Shown in pieces: positions 1-8,715 of a stretch of 64,000 bases of DNA. The DNA lies in contig NZ_SJDL01000024.1 of the NCBI RefSeq assembly GCF_004327985.1, forward strand, positions 1 through 64,000. Direction: 5' to 3'. Each line of letters begins with the position of its first letter. The stretch's first letter is position 1. The DNA comes from Marinobacter halodurans. Its GTDB lineage: Bacteria; Pseudomonadota; Gammaproteobacteria; Pseudomonadales; Oleiphilaceae. The notes beneath the pieces are model-generated. The model had not been told where the DNA came from. It saw only the letters and a list, made by a program, of their open reading frames with translations, and did not search any database. A program made the position numbers and the translations under genes.

Positions 1-127
1 CTGTCTCTGGTCAGTTTGCTGGATACGATAAACCGGCTTCAGAGCCAATCATGAACCGCCGTGGTACGGAACCGTATGCCCGGTGGTGTGAGAGGACGGG
101 GGAGGCAACTCCCCCTCCTACTCGATT
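1..127 (+). mobile_element. group II intron, 3' end (domains V and VI), partial
   Basis: The left edge folds like the catalytic tail of a bacterial group II intron. Domain V: ACCGCCG (55-61) pairs with CGGTGGT (81-87, one G-U pair), and GTACG (64-68) pairs with CGTAT (73-77) around the tetraloop GAAC. Domain VI: AGGA (93-96) plus GGGGGAG (98-104) pair with CTCCCCC plus TCCT (109-119) around GCAA. The tail TACTCGAT is a familiar end for bacterial introns, so the 3' splice junction is probably near 125-127. The intron body and any reverse-transcriptase gene lie off the left edge. The open frame across this RNA (51-293) is not a real gene. The fold is seen directly; the intron class (C-like) is a guess. 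Confidence 0.8.
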
Positions 128-315
128 CCACGATAACGCCCTCGGCGTCGGCACTCTTCCTGCCGCGCAGACTCCCCGGTTATTGCGTACTGAGTTCCTC
201 GTACAGCCATGTTTTATCGCGCGCGAGATAATCAGAGGCTCCTTAGGACACTATCTTGCCGGGCGATGCCCGGTATCCGTTGAATGCACGTAACAGGGGT
301 GAAACCGCGAGCATC

Positions 316-555
316 ATGTCCGACGACACAGGTCGCATCGTCAAACTGAAATCCCATATCGTTATTGAGGTCCTGCTGGTGGTGGCACTGGCTGCATACT
401 TTGCCCTGGCCGAGAGCCGGATCGTCGGAGCCGACATGACGTTTACCGCCTTTGGCGCCGCGCTGATGGCACTGGTGACGTTCTGGACCCTGAATACCGT
501 CGGCGATGTGATCGAGGTGGTGGCGGCCTGGGTCCGGGCCGAAAGGCACGGGTAG
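316..555 (+). CDS. small two-helix inner-membrane protein, unknown function
   Basis: A 79-residue protein. After a charged N-terminus (residues 1-13) come two hydrophobic stretches, about 15-32 and 41-66, so it should be a small hairpin-type inner-membrane protein with both ends on the same side. The frame is open upstream to 256, but ATG 316 is preferred because the extra 20 residues are polar and arginine-rich and resemble no leader. An AGGGG at about 294-298 is rather far for a ribosome-binding site. It is convergent with the exonuclease gene, only 4 bases apart. I do not recognise the family; it is accepted as a gene because of its orderly membrane topology and the tight packing downstream. 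Confidence 0.55.
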   Translation: MSDDTGRIVKLKSHIVIEVLLVVALAAYFALAESRIVGADMTFTAFGAALMALVTFWTLNTVGDVIEVVAAWVRAERHG

Positions 556-559
556 CCGA

Positions 560-1093
560 TCAGGAACGCGCTGCGTGCACCCGGGTATTGTGACGGGCAC
601 CGTGATCCACGACCCGGCGCCAGGTTTCCTGCAGGATCAGGGCGTCGTTGGCGGCACGGTGGACCGGCAGGCCCAGGGATTCGATGACCTGCTGGCGGAC
701 TTCGGCCCAAAGCTGGACCTGGTGGGTATCCAGGAGGGATGACACCGAATCGAGCGTAAAGCTTGGCGTGACGCGGGCAGCCCGGTACAGGCGGTGCAGC
801 CAGAAACTGTCGAAGGTCCAGGCATCGCAGTACACGGCGTCGCCCAGCAATTCATTGAGGGCATGTGCCACGCCCTGGACGTCATGACCTTCCCTGCACA
901 GGGTATCGCGACTGATCCCGTGAATGGCCTCGGCGTTCTCTGACCAGTCCTGCCAGAGAACGTGAGGCGCGATCAGCCAGCTGTGTAGGGTTCCGTCCGG
1001 CAGACTGACGCCGACCTCGATCGGATAACTGGCGATCAGGTCCAGGCTGGAAGCCTCGAAATCGATAAATGCCGGTGATTCGGAAACGTTCAT
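560..1093 (-). CDS. DnaQ-like 3'-5' exonuclease (DEDDh)
   Basis: A 177-residue stand-alone exonuclease-fold protein. Motif I is visible as IDFEAS with Asp11 and Glu13, and the closing motif as HRAAND with His145 and Asp150, the HxAxxD signature of the DEDDh subfamily (DnaQ, RNase T, ExoX). The middle Asp probably lies in the segment CDAWTFDSFWLHRL. The family removes 3' nucleotides from DNA or RNA using two metal ions; the substrate here cannot be read from sequence. There is no polymerase-binding or BRCT extension, so it is a short free-standing nuclease. It is monocistronic and divergent from queC, sharing a 177-base intergenic region. Confidence 0.75.
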   Translation of the reverse strand: MNVSESPAFIDFEASSLDLIASYPIEVGVSLPDGTLHSWLIAPHVLWQDWSENAEAIHGISRDTLCREGHDVQGVAHALNELLGDAVYCDAWTFDSFWLHRLYRAARVTPSFTLDSVSSLLDTHQVQLWAEVRQQVIESLGLPVHRAANDALILQETWRRVVDHGARHNTRVHAARS

Positions 1094-1270
1094 ACTGCGT
1101 CGTTCTGGTTATGTTCTTTTTCAGGATGCCCGAACAATGCCGGCCGGGCCGTCGGATCCGGATGATCCAATGAGTTTAACCGGCGCGGCGACCGGACGCG
1201 AACCCATCCTGCCGCGTCCCTGTTACAATTCGTCCATTCCCGTTATTGGCTGTTATGAGGTGGCCTACCT

Positions 1271-1936
1271 ATGTCCCAGAAAGTCGTCGTCATCTATTCC
1301 GGTGGCATGGATTCCTTTACGCTGTTGCACCGGGCCCGGGCGGCGGGTTATGAGGTGCATGCCCTGTCGTTCAACTATGGCCAGCGGCACGTGCGGGAAC
1401 TGGAATGCGCCAGGACGGTGTGCGAAGAGCTGGGGCTCCCCCACAAGGTAGTCGATATGTCGCCGATGGGCGACCTGCTCAGCGGTTCGTCGTTGACCGA
1501 CGACATCGAGGTGCCGGAAGGCCACTACGAGGAAGCGGGCATGAAATCCACCGTGGTGCCCAACCGCAACATGATCCTGATCTCCCTGGCCACCGGCTAC
1601 GCCGTATCGGTCGGGGCCCAGGCGGTCTGGTTCGGTGCGCACGGTGGTGATCATGCGATCTATCCGGACTGCCGGCCGGAGTTCGTGGAGAAGATGGACG
1701 CCGTGTGCCGCATCGCCAACTACGAGCCGGTGCGCGTCGAAGCGCCCTACATGGCCCTGGATAAAGGCGAGATCCTGGCGGAAGGCCTGGCCATGAACCT
1801 GGACTACAGCCAGACCTGGACCTGCTACAACGGCCGCGACGCGGCCTGTGGCCGCTGCGGTTCCTGCGTGGAACGGCTGGAGGCGTTTGCCGCCCGGGGA
1901 CAGCGCGATCCGCTGCCCTACGAGGTGGACGTCTGA
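1271..1936 (+). CDS. queC: 7-cyano-7-deazaguanine synthase QueC
   Basis: Converts 7-carboxy-7-deazaguanine to preQ0 using ATP and ammonia, a step towards queuosine in tRNA. The 221-residue protein has the PP-loop SGGMDS at residues 10-15 and the C-terminal zinc site formed by Cys185, Cys193, Cys196 and Cys199 ([15 protein letters not shown]). Length fits the family. Start ATG 1271 follows a GAGGTGG ribosome-binding site. Its stop overlaps the queE start in a TGATG junction, so the two are translationally coupled. QueD and QueF are not in the window. I looked for a preQ1 riboswitch in the 177-base leader and saw none. Confidence 0.95.
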   Translation: MSQKVVVIYSGGMDSFTLLHRARAAGYEVHALSFNYGQRHVRELECARTVCEELGLPHKVVDMSPMGDLLSGSSLTDDIEVPEGHYEEAGMKSTVVPNRNMILISLATGYAVSVGAQAVWFGAHGGDHAIYPDCRPEFVEKMDAVCRIANYEPVRVEAPYMALDKGEILAEGLAMNLDYSQTWTCYNGRDAACGRCGSCVERLEAFAARGQRDPLPYEVDV

Positions 1937-2592
1937 TGTACCGGGTCAAGGAAGCCTTCTACACCCTGCAGGGCGAAGGCGCCCAGGCAGGTCGTGCGGC
2001 GGTGTTCTGCCGTTTCAGCAAGTGCAACCTGTGGACCGGCCGGGAGAAGGACCGGGCCAGCGCGGTCTGTAATTTCTGCGACACCGATTTTGTCGGCACC
2101 GATGGCCAGAATGGCGGCCGCTTTGCCGACGCCGACGCGCTGGCGGACCACGTGGCCGCGCTCTGGCCCCACGATAGCGGACGGCCCTATGTGGTCTGCA
2201 CCGGCGGTGAGCCTCTGCTGCAACTGGACGAGCCGCTGATAGAGGCATTCCATGCCCGCGGCTTTGAAGTGGGGGTGGAAACCAACGGCACTCTGCCGGC
2301 GCCGGCCGGCATCGACTGGCTGTGCATGAGCCCCAAGGCCGACGCCGAAATCGTGCTGGAGCGTTGCAACGAGCTGAAGCTGGTGTACCCGCAGCCGCTG
2401 GCGATGCCGGAGCGGTTCGAGCACATCCGGGCGGATCATTTCTTCCTGTCCCCGATGGCGTCGCCGGCGCTCCCCGAGGACGGCCCGGATCCGGTCAAGC
2501 AGAGCAACACGCGCCGGGCCACGGAGTACTGCCTGGCGCACCCCCAGTGGCGGTTGACGCTGCAGATGCACAAGATTGTGGGGATTGATTGA
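1936..2592 (+). CDS. queE: 7-carboxy-7-deazaguanine synthase QueE
   Basis: A radical SAM enzyme that contracts 6-carboxytetrahydropterin to 7-carboxy-7-deazaguanine, the substrate of QueC. The cluster-binding cysteines are Cys30, Cys45 and Cys48, the expanded CX14CX2C spacing typical of many QueE proteins instead of CX3CX2C. The substrate-side motif LQGEGAQAGR (residues 11-20) and the SAM-binding CTGGEPLLQ are present. 218 residues is normal. The start codon overlaps the queC stop by one base. The stop is followed by a nested hairpin, so queC-queE looks like a complete two-gene operon. Confidence 0.95.
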   Translation: MYRVKEAFYTLQGEGAQAGRAAVFCRFSKCNLWTGREKDRASAVCNFCDTDFVGTDGQNGGRFADADALADHVAALWPHDSGRPYVVCTGGEPLLQLDEPLIEAFHARGFEVGVETNGTLPAPAGIDWLCMSPKADAEIVLERCNELKLVYPQPLAMPERFEHIRADHFFLSPMASPALPEDGPDPVKQSNTRRATEYCLAHPQWRLTLQMHKIVGID

Positions 2593-2620
2593 GCCGGATG
2601 TGAGTGGCCCAAACGTCGTT

Positions 2621-2660
2621 GCACCTCTTCAGGCAGCCCTGCGGGCTGCTCCGAAGGTGC
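2621..2660. terminator. nested hairpin between convergent queE and yfbR
   Basis: Outer arms GCACCT (2621-2626) and AGGTGC (2655-2660) enclose a perfect inner stem GCAGCCC/GGGCTGC (2633-2639/2643-2649) with loop TGC. It lies 28 bases past the queE stop and 47 bases from the end of yfbR, so it could serve both strands. There is no T tract, so its efficiency as an intrinsic terminator is uncertain. Confidence 0.5.
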
Positions 2661-2707
2661 CCCTGTTATACAACCAACCTACCAGTCGGCGCGCCCTCGC
2701 CCGAGAC

Positions 2708-3304
2708 TTAATCCCCCAACAAATGATCCAGCGGCTGGCTGTAGCTGGGCGCGAACACGTCCAGGAAATACTGCACTTCCGGCAGGTCCTCGCTCCTGAG
2801 CCGCTCCAGGATCTGCACCGCCGCCGGTTCGAACTCCTTGTTGCCGGCCTGGATCTCCGCCTGGCACTTGAGCCAGGCGGACAGGCGGTCGGCGGCTTTG
2901 ACCAGGACCTTCACATCCTCATCCCATAGGGATTCCTTGATGTAGGTGGCGAAGTCCGCCTGCAGGCTCTCGGGTAACAGATCGAGCAGTTCGTCCTCGG
3001 CCTTGTGCTCAATCTCGCTGAAGGCCTCGCGCATGACGCTGGAGTGATACTTGACCGGCGTCGGCATGTCGCCGGTGATCACTTCGGTGGCGTCGTGATA
3101 GAGGGCCGCCGCGGCCACATGGTCCACATCCACCGAGCCGTGGAAATGCCGGTTGCGGATCAGCGCCAGGGCGTGGGCGATGGTGGCCACTTCCCAGGAG
3201 TGGGTGGCTACGTTTTCCTCGATGGCGTTGCGCATCAGTCCCCAGCGCTTGATCCAGCGCAGGCGGGCAACATAGGCGAAGAAGTGGCTGAGGCGGCGCG
3301 TCAT
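2708..3304 (-). CDS. yfbR: 5'-deoxynucleotidase, YfbR family (HD domain)
   Basis: The YfbR family hydrolyses deoxyribonucleoside 5'-monophosphates and helps balance dNTP pools. The 198-residue protein shows the HD-domain metal ligands: His35 in THSWEV, the His70-Asp71 pair in LYHDATEV, and the late Asp in KAADRLSAW. Length matches E. coli YfbR (199 residues). On the minus strand it begins immediately after the stop of the upstream DUF748 gene (TAG directly followed by ATG), so the pair is probably co-transcribed and translationally coupled. No functional tie between the two products is evident. Confidence 0.9.
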   Translation of the reverse strand: MTRRLSHFFAYVARLRWIKRWGLMRNAIEENVATHSWEVATIAHALALIRNRHFHGSVDVDHVAAAALYHDATEVITGDMPTPVKYHSSVMREAFSEIEHKAEDELLDLLPESLQADFATYIKESLWDEDVKVLVKAADRLSAWLKCQAEIQAGNKEFEPAAVQILERLRSEDLPEVQYFLDVFAPSYSQPLDHLLGD

Positions 3305-6244
3305 CTATCGGGCACCCATGGCAAACGGTACGATCACGCGGATCGCATCCTCACCCATTTCGGTTTTGGCGTCCTCGGAAGGTGCCAGCAGGAACAACTG
3401 GTCGTCGGGAATATCGTACTGTTCCGACAGCTGCTTCTGCAGGACGGCTCCGCGCTGCTGGGCCAGCCGGTTGAGGGCCTCAGGCGGCAACTGGACGTCC
3501 CTGGTCAGGCTGCGGACCAGGGTCGTGACCCATTCGGCGCTGGTGAAACGCTCGTTCCCGGTCTGGTTGTTGTCGGCCTGCAACTGCTTCAGTGCGGCTT
3601 CGCCCTGCTGATCGACCAGCTGGCTTTCCAGGGCCTGGACCCTCTGTTTGCGGTCGGTGTTGGCGGTCAGGTCCAGCCGGGTGTCCAGGCGCTCCGCTTT
3701 CAGGGCCAGCCCGTCGATGTCCGGCGCCACGGCGCCGCGCACGTTCAGTAACAGCTGCGGCTTTTCCGCCAGGGCATCGGCCAGCAGCTCCAGCTTCTTG
3801 TCTTCGCCCGGCGCGAGCGTCGTGGTGCCCGGTACGAAGGCCACCTGGCCCAGCTCCTCTCCGGAGAAACCGGCCAGCTCGGCCACCGATCCGAGCATGG
3901 TGAAGGGGGAAGTGGCCGCCTTGGCCAGCAGGTTGACGAAGGCCCGCAGGACCACCTGGCCCACGCGGAACTCGGGATCGTCCAGGTTGCCTTCGATCGG
4001 CAGGTCCACGTCGATCACGCCATCGGTGTCCCGCAACAGGGTCAGTCCCAGTTTGACCGGGACGTTCACCGCATCCTTACTCTGCACGGCCTGGCCGAGG
4101 GTGAGCTGGTCCATCACGATCCGGTTGTCCGCTTTGATCTTCGGGCCGGTAATGTCGTATTTCAGGTCCATCCGCAGCTTGCCGCTGTCCACGGCGTAGC
4201 CCAGGTAGCGGCCGAAATAGGGCGACAGTTCGGCCATCGCCATGTTGTCCAGGTTCAGCTCCAGGTGGGTGGTGTCCTTCTTGCCCAGGGTGCCGATGGA
4301 GCCCTTCATGTCGACATGGCCGCGCTGGCCAAGTTCGCCGCTCATCCGCACGCTGCCCTGCTGGGGCGGGACGTTGCTGAGCCCTTCGATCATGCCGTTG
4401 ACCTTGCGCATGCCTGTCGTAAACACCGGCTTGATCGTCCGGTCGGCCAGGTCAAACCCGCCGTTCTCCAGCTCGATCTGTGTCACCCGGAACACAAAGC
4501 CCGGTTTGTCGCTGCTGCCTGCGTCCTGCTCCTGGGCCGCCGTATCGCTGTCCCCGGTATCGCCACTCTTGATGAGACCGGAAAGGTTGGTTGAGCCGTC
4601 GGCGGCCCGGACGATGTGGGCATCCGGGTCGGTCAGGGTGATCGTGCCGATCTCCAGCCGGCCCGGGTTCAGGTTCAGTTCCACCGGGTTGAGTCGCAGG
4701 GACGACCAGCTCAGGATCGGGTCGGACTGGCCGGCTCGTGTGAGCTTCAGGTTCCGTATCTGGCCATTGCCGTTGAAGGTGCCGGTCAGCGCCGGTGTCT
4801 GGTCGTCCAGGTCCAGCTCGCCGGCGACGTTCAGCGTTCCGCTGGCGAAGGCGACGTTGGCTGTCTGCTGGACATACGGCTCGAACGGCGCCAGCGCGAT
4901 GTCATCCAGCGACAGCGTGGATTCCAGGGTAAACGGCACGAAGGTCACTTGGCCCCGGGCGCTGATCTTGCCGGATTCGCCGGTCCGCAGATTCAGGGTG
5001 TAGGGCACGGGTTCGTCCAGTGCCTGGGTCAGCGGTCCCAGTTTGGCGTTGATACCACTGGCGCTGATGTCGGCGGGCGTCTCCGGGACAGCGTCCTGCC
5101 AGTGCACGTCGCTGTCGGCCAGGGTGACAGTGTCGATCCGCCAGTCAAATCCGGAACCGCTGCTGTCGCCGCCGGTATCCGCCTCGGTGTCCTGGCTGCC
5201 GTTTTCCGGACCGGTGAAGGGCTTGAGGACGTTGATCAGCCCCTCCTTGTCGCGACTGACGTTGCCTTTCAGGCTGTCCAGGTCCACCGACCCGATGGCC
5301 AGTGAGCGATCCGCCAGATTGAAGGTGATGCCCTTGACCACCAGCGCGGCCAGGGTGGCGAACGGCTGGTCCGCCTGGGGCAGGCTGGCGCTGAGGTTGT
5401 CGATGCGCAACTCGCCGTTGCGGGTGACCAGGGCGAAGTCACCGGCACTGGAAAGGGCGTAGTCGGTGTCCAGGGACAGGGTGCCCTGGTTGACCACATA
5501 GGGGGCATACGGCGAGGCGAAATGCACCAGGGTCGTGTGGCTGATATCCCTGAGGCGGACATGGCCGTTGGAATGGAATGGCATCAGGCCGATGTTGCCC
5601 TGCCAGTCGATCTGCTGTTCGTCAATGGCGGCGGACAGGGTGTAGTCGCTGGGGCTGCCGTCGTCGCCGAAGGTGGCCAGGTCGTTGAGGGTGACGTCCA
5701 GCGGCTGGATGTCGAAGGTTTCCGGCTGGTCCTGGCTGTAGTCGCGGAAGCGGACTTCACCGTCGTTGAGCTGGATTTCATTGAAATAGAGATGCGGCGG
5801 CTCGGAGGAGGCGCTCTGCTCCTCCGGTGTTTCCGTGGCCGGGTGGTGGGTGGTCCAGTCCCGTACCAGGTTGACGCCATAATCCTTGAGCAGGTCGACG
5901 CGAACGAACGGCGCATCCAGCCGGATGGATTCGAAGGCGATGGTGCCCGTGACCAGGCGCCAGACCGTCAGGTCCACATGCAGCTGCTTGGCCGCCACGA
6001 CCGGCTCACCATCGGCATCCCGGGCATCCAGTCCCTCGACGTCGAGGGTCATGGTGAACGGGTTGAAGTCGATGTCGGTCACCGAGCCCTCCCAGCCCAA
6101 CTGGGTCTTGAGCTGTTCCGGTACCTGGCGTTGCAACCACCAGGGCAGCCCGATGAAGCCGGCCAGGGTGTAGAGGATCAGCAGCAGAAACAGCCAGAAC
6201 GAGACCATCCGGTAGATGGGCTTGCGTGCCTTGGGGTCGGCCAC
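3305..6244 (-). CDS. DUF748 / AsmA-like giant envelope protein
   Basis: A 979-residue protein with one N-terminal membrane helix (about residues 12-33, WLFLLLILYTLAGFIGLPWW) and a long periplasmic beta-rich body. It repeats the AsmA/TamB-like pattern: the opening VTDIDFNPFTMTLDVEGL, and later segments made of short amphipathic strands with little charge clustering. DUF748 proteins belong to the AsmA-like, bridge-type lipid-transfer superfamily thought to carry phospholipid between inner and outer membrane; that role is inferred from family. Linkers rich in Asp, Thr and Ser lie near residues 345-360 and 555-575. The C-terminal 80 residues are charged and Gln-rich. Start ATG 6244. Confidence 0.75.
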   Translation of the reverse strand: MADPKARKPIYRMVSFWLFLLLILYTLAGFIGLPWWLQRQVPEQLKTQLGWEGSVTDIDFNPFTMTLDVEGLDARDADGEPVVAAKQLHVDLTVWRLVTGTIAFESIRLDAPFVRVDLLKDYGVNLVRDWTTHHPATETPEEQSASSEPPHLYFNEIQLNDGEVRFRDYSQDQPETFDIQPLDVTLNDLATFGDDGSPSDYTLSAAIDEQQIDWQGNIGLMPFHSNGHVRLRDISHTTLVHFASPYAPYVVNQGTLSLDTDYALSSAGDFALVTRNGELRIDNLSASLPQADQPFATLAALVVKGITFNLADRSLAIGSVDLDSLKGNVSRDKEGLINVLKPFTGPENGSQDTEADTGGDSSGSGFDWRIDTVTLADSDVHWQDAVPETPADISASGINAKLGPLTQALDEPVPYTLNLRTGESGKISARGQVTFVPFTLESTLSLDDIALAPFEPYVQQTANVAFASGTLNVAGELDLDDQTPALTGTFNGNGQIRNLKLTRAGQSDPILSWSSLRLNPVELNLNPGRLEIGTITLTDPDAHIVRAADGSTNLSGLIKSGDTGDSDTAAQEQDAGSSDKPGFVFRVTQIELENGGFDLADRTIKPVFTTGMRKVNGMIEGLSNVPPQQGSVRMSGELGQRGHVDMKGSIGTLGKKDTTHLELNLDNMAMAELSPYFGRYLGYAVDSGKLRMDLKYDITGPKIKADNRIVMDQLTLGQAVQSKDAVNVPVKLGLTLLRDTDGVIDVDLPIEGNLDDPEFRVGQVVLRAFVNLLAKAATSPFTMLGSVAELAGFSGEELGQVAFVPGTTTLAPGEDKKLELLADALAEKPQLLLNVRGAVAPDIDGLALKAERLDTRLDLTANTDRKQRVQALESQLVDQQGEAALKQLQADNNQTGNERFTSAEWVTTLVRSLTRDVQLPPEALNRLAQQRGAVLQKQLSEQYDIPDDQLFLLAPSEDAKTEMGEDAIRVIVPFAMGAR

Positions 6245-6455
6245 GGACTTTCTCCTTGTCGTTACAGGGGCACGGATATTGTCGGTGTGTCGTCAGGGTG
6301 CAGGCAACCGCCGGACGTCACCAAAACAAAGGGATACGTGGAGTATAGAAGCATAGTTCGACGGCACGGTGGCTGTCATTGCTTCGATGGTGGCGTATTC
6401 GGGACGAACCTTCCCGGTGATCCGGCGTCGGGAAGGCAGGGGGAAAGCAAGATAA
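6245..6455. other. intergenic stretch between the DUF748 gene and the proX terminator
   Basis: No convincing gene is seen. On the minus strand this is downstream of proVWX and upstream of the DUF748 gene, so it should hold the DUF748 promoter, but no clean -35/-10 pair stands out. Confidence 0.4.
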
Positions 6456-6477
6456 CGGGGTGCCCGCAGGCACCCCG
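6456..6477 (-). terminator. intrinsic terminator of proVWX
   Basis: Perfect 9-bp stem CGGGGTGCC (6456-6464)/GGCACCCCG (6469-6477) with a 4-base loop, ten bases past the proX stop. On the minus strand it is followed by the T-rich TTATCTTGCTTT. Confidence 0.8.
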
Positions 6478-6486
6478 CCTATCCTG

Positions 6487-7476
6487 TTACTTGGCTGCGG
6501 CGCGTGCCTGCTCCAGCCAGCCGTTGTAGGTATCCTTATGCGCGTTGATCCAGGCCTTGGTGTGCCCCATGATGGCTTCCGGCGAATCTTCGCCGTCGCG
6601 GATCTTCATGTTCTCGGCGCTCACGTCGTTGACCGGGAGCTTCATGACTTCAAACAGCTTGGCGGCAGCCGGGTTCTCGGCGGCCCATTCCTTGTTGGCA
6701 ACGATGCGCTCGCTGTTGATCTCGAAGCCATAGTTCTTGCCGTTCGGCAGTTCGGTGTCCGTCCCGTTCGGGTTGGATGAGAAGGGCACTTCCAGCCAGA
6801 CCACGTCCCTGCCCGGAACCAGCACACCGGAAACCCAGTACGGCGTCCAAGTGTAGTAGAAGATCGGGTCGCCGTTGTTGTAGCGGGTAATGGTATCCGA
6901 GATGATCGCGGCGTACTGGCCCTGCTTGTGGGTGACGGTGTCGCGCAGACCGAAGGCGTCGAGCTGGTGCTCGATGACGCCTTCACAACCCCAGCCTGCC
7001 TGACAGCCGGTCAGGTCGGCCTTGCCGTCGCCGTCGGTGTCGAACAGTTTGGCGATCTTGGGATCCTTGAAGTCGCCAATGTTGTCGATGCCGTACTTGT
7101 CGGCAGTCTTCTTGTCGATCAGGTAACCCTGCGCTGCGCCTTCAATGTAGTAGCCCTTGCGGTAGAAAGCATCGTCACCGCCGGCGTTCTCGTACATGGT
7201 GTTGTGCAGCGGGTACCAGTTCACCGCCATAAAGGTGGCGTCACCATTGGCGATGGATGTATAGCCGGCACTGTAGTCGACTTCCTGGATATCCTTGACG
7301 TTGTATCCCAGGTCGCGCAGTGCCTCGTCGACCACCATGGTCTGGAAAGTCTCCTCGGCAATCGGACTCTGGACGGCCTGGACAGTGACGCCCTTGCCGG
7401 GCATGTCCTCGGCCTGTACGCCCAGGACAACACCGCCGGCCAACAATGCGCCTGTCAGTGCTTGTTTAAGAGTCAT
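6487..7476 (-). CDS. proX: glycine betaine/proline ABC transporter, substrate-binding protein ProX
   Basis: Periplasmic binding protein of the ProU osmoprotectant importer. The 329-residue protein opens with a signal peptide of about 22 residues (ending VLGVQA, mature start near AEDMPGKG). The mature part shows the OpuAC/ProX fold with the aromatic-rich segments expected for a quaternary-amine cage, such as [11 protein letters not shown] and [15 protein letters not shown] Cys pair ([11 protein letters not shown]) could form the disulfide found in E. coli ProX. It is the last gene of proV-proW-proX, 102 bases after proW, and ends at a strong terminator. Confidence 0.93.
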   Translation of the reverse strand: MTLKQALTGALLAGGVVLGVQAEDMPGKGVTVQAVQSPIAEETFQTMVVDEALRDLGYNVKDIQEVDYSAGYTSIANGDATFMAVNWYPLHNTMYENAGGDDAFYRKGYYIEGAAQGYLIDKKTADKYGIDNIGDFKDPKIAKLFDTDGDGKADLTGCQAGWGCEGVIEHQLDAFGLRDTVTHKQGQYAAIISDTITRYNNGDPIFYYTWTPYWVSGVLVPGRDVVWLEVPFSSNPNGTDTELPNGKNYGFEINSERIVANKEWAAENPAAAKLFEVMKLPVNDVSAENMKIRDGEDSPEAIMGHTKAWINAHKDTYNGWLEQARAAAK

Positions 7477-7578
7477 GCAATTCTCCTCCTGCTTCGGTTT
7501 TCAAGCCCTTCCAGGGAAATCGCGTAGAGGCATGGCGAGTATTGACGGAGTCATCGCCATCGTGTCCACGCTGTTTCC

Positions 7579-8715
7579 TCAGGCTTCTTTCTTCTTGCGT
7601 ACCAGTGAATAGATCAGCCCCACGGGGCCGGACTCGTACCAGTGACGGGTCCCGCGGTCGCGGGAGTCGCGGCCCAATGCCTGGGTCATGCGATCCAGGA
7701 TGATGGCCAGGATGACGATGCCGATGCCGCCGACGGTGGCCAGGCCGATGTCGAGACGGCCAATGCCCCGCAGGACCATCAGGCCCAGTCCGGGTACGGC
7801 GATCATGGAGGCGATCACCACCATCGACAGGGCCAGCATCAGCGTCTGGTTGACGCCGGCCATGATGGTGGGCATGGCCAGCGGCAACTGGACCTTGAAC
7901 AGCAGTTGACGCGGACTGGCGCCAAAGGAGCGCGAGGCTTCCACCAGGTCCGACGGCACCTGGCGAATCCCCAGGTTGGTCAGGCGGATAACGGGTGCCA
8001 CGGCGAAGATGATGGTGACGATGACACCCGGGACGTTGCCGATACCGAACAGCATCACGATTGGAACCAGGTAGACGAACGCCGGTGTCGTCTGCATGGC
8101 ATCGAGGATGGGGCGGATGATGCGGGACACGCCATCGCTCTTGGCCATCCAGATTCCCGACGGAATGCCGATGATCATGCAGAACAGGACCGAGGTGATC
8201 ACCAGTGACAGGGTCGTCATGGCTTCGTGCCAGGCGCCGATGGCACCCATGGCCGTCATGCCCACCATCGCGGCAATGGCCAGGCGGATGCCGGCCAACT
8301 GCCAGGCCACCAGACCGAACAGGATGATCATGATCACCGGCGGCACGCTCAGCAGCGTGGCATCGAAAAAGCCCAGGGCCAGGTCGACCGGTTGTTTGAC
8401 CAGTTGGAAGAAGACCCGGAAGTTGTCGACGATCCAGTCGATGCCGTGTTCGACGCCGCCCTGGATGTCGAACCATTCGGTCTGGAACGGATGGGCAAAG
8501 GTGTTGTGGACCACGTCCACCTGGTCGGCACCGTTCAGCCAGCCGGTGCCGGCATCACCGCCGGCATCAGGACCGCCGGCGGCACCGGCATCGCTCCATG
8601 GATTGCTCGCCCCGCCACCGGAACCCTGCTGTTCGGAAGCGGCGGCCCAGGGGTTGGTGGTCGCGCTGCCCTGTGCGGCGGCGTCGCCCGCCTGCGTCGT
8701 GTTGTCATCGGCCAT
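7579..8715 (-). CDS. proW: glycine betaine/proline ABC transporter permease ProW
   Basis: Membrane subunit of the ProU importer, 378 residues from ATG 8715. The start overlaps the end of proV by 11 bases and follows a GGGAGGG ribosome-binding site; an in-frame GTG nine bases upstream is an alternative. The first 60 residues are a low-complexity Gly/Ala/Asp/Ser tail containing two NPW motifs ([14 protein letters not shown]), then come a soluble helix and about seven membrane helices with the ABC-coupling EAA-type segment near [17 protein letters not shown]. coli ProW also has a long N-terminal tail, but this one is unusually low in complexity. The permease core is well conserved. Confidence 0.93.
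   Translation of the reverse strand: MADDNTTQAGDAAAQGSATTNPWAAASEQQGSGGGASNPWSDAGAAGGPDAGGDAGTGWLNGADQVDVVHNTFAHPFQTEWFDIQGGVEHGIDWIVDNFRVFFQLVKQPVDLALGFFDATLLSVPPVIMIILFGLVAWQLAGIRLAIAAMVGMTAMGAIGAWHEAMTTLSLVITSVLFCMIIGIPSGIWMAKSDGVSRIIRPILDAMQTTPAFVYLVPIVMLFGIGNVPGVIVTIIFAVAPVIRLTNLGIRQVPSDLVEASRSFGASPRQLLFKVQLPLAMPTIMAGVNQTLMLALSMVVIASMIAVPGLGLMVLRGIGRLDIGLATVGGIGIVILAIILDRMTQALGRDSRDRGTRHWYESGPVGLIYSLVRKKKEA

Noticed and set aside
51-293. Open reading frame over the left-edge RNA
   Set aside because: It lies over domains V-VI of the group II intron and its peptide is a known kind of spurious translation.
1094-1270. preQ1 riboswitch before queC
   Set aside because: No H-type pseudoknot or conserved aptamer bases could be found in the leader.
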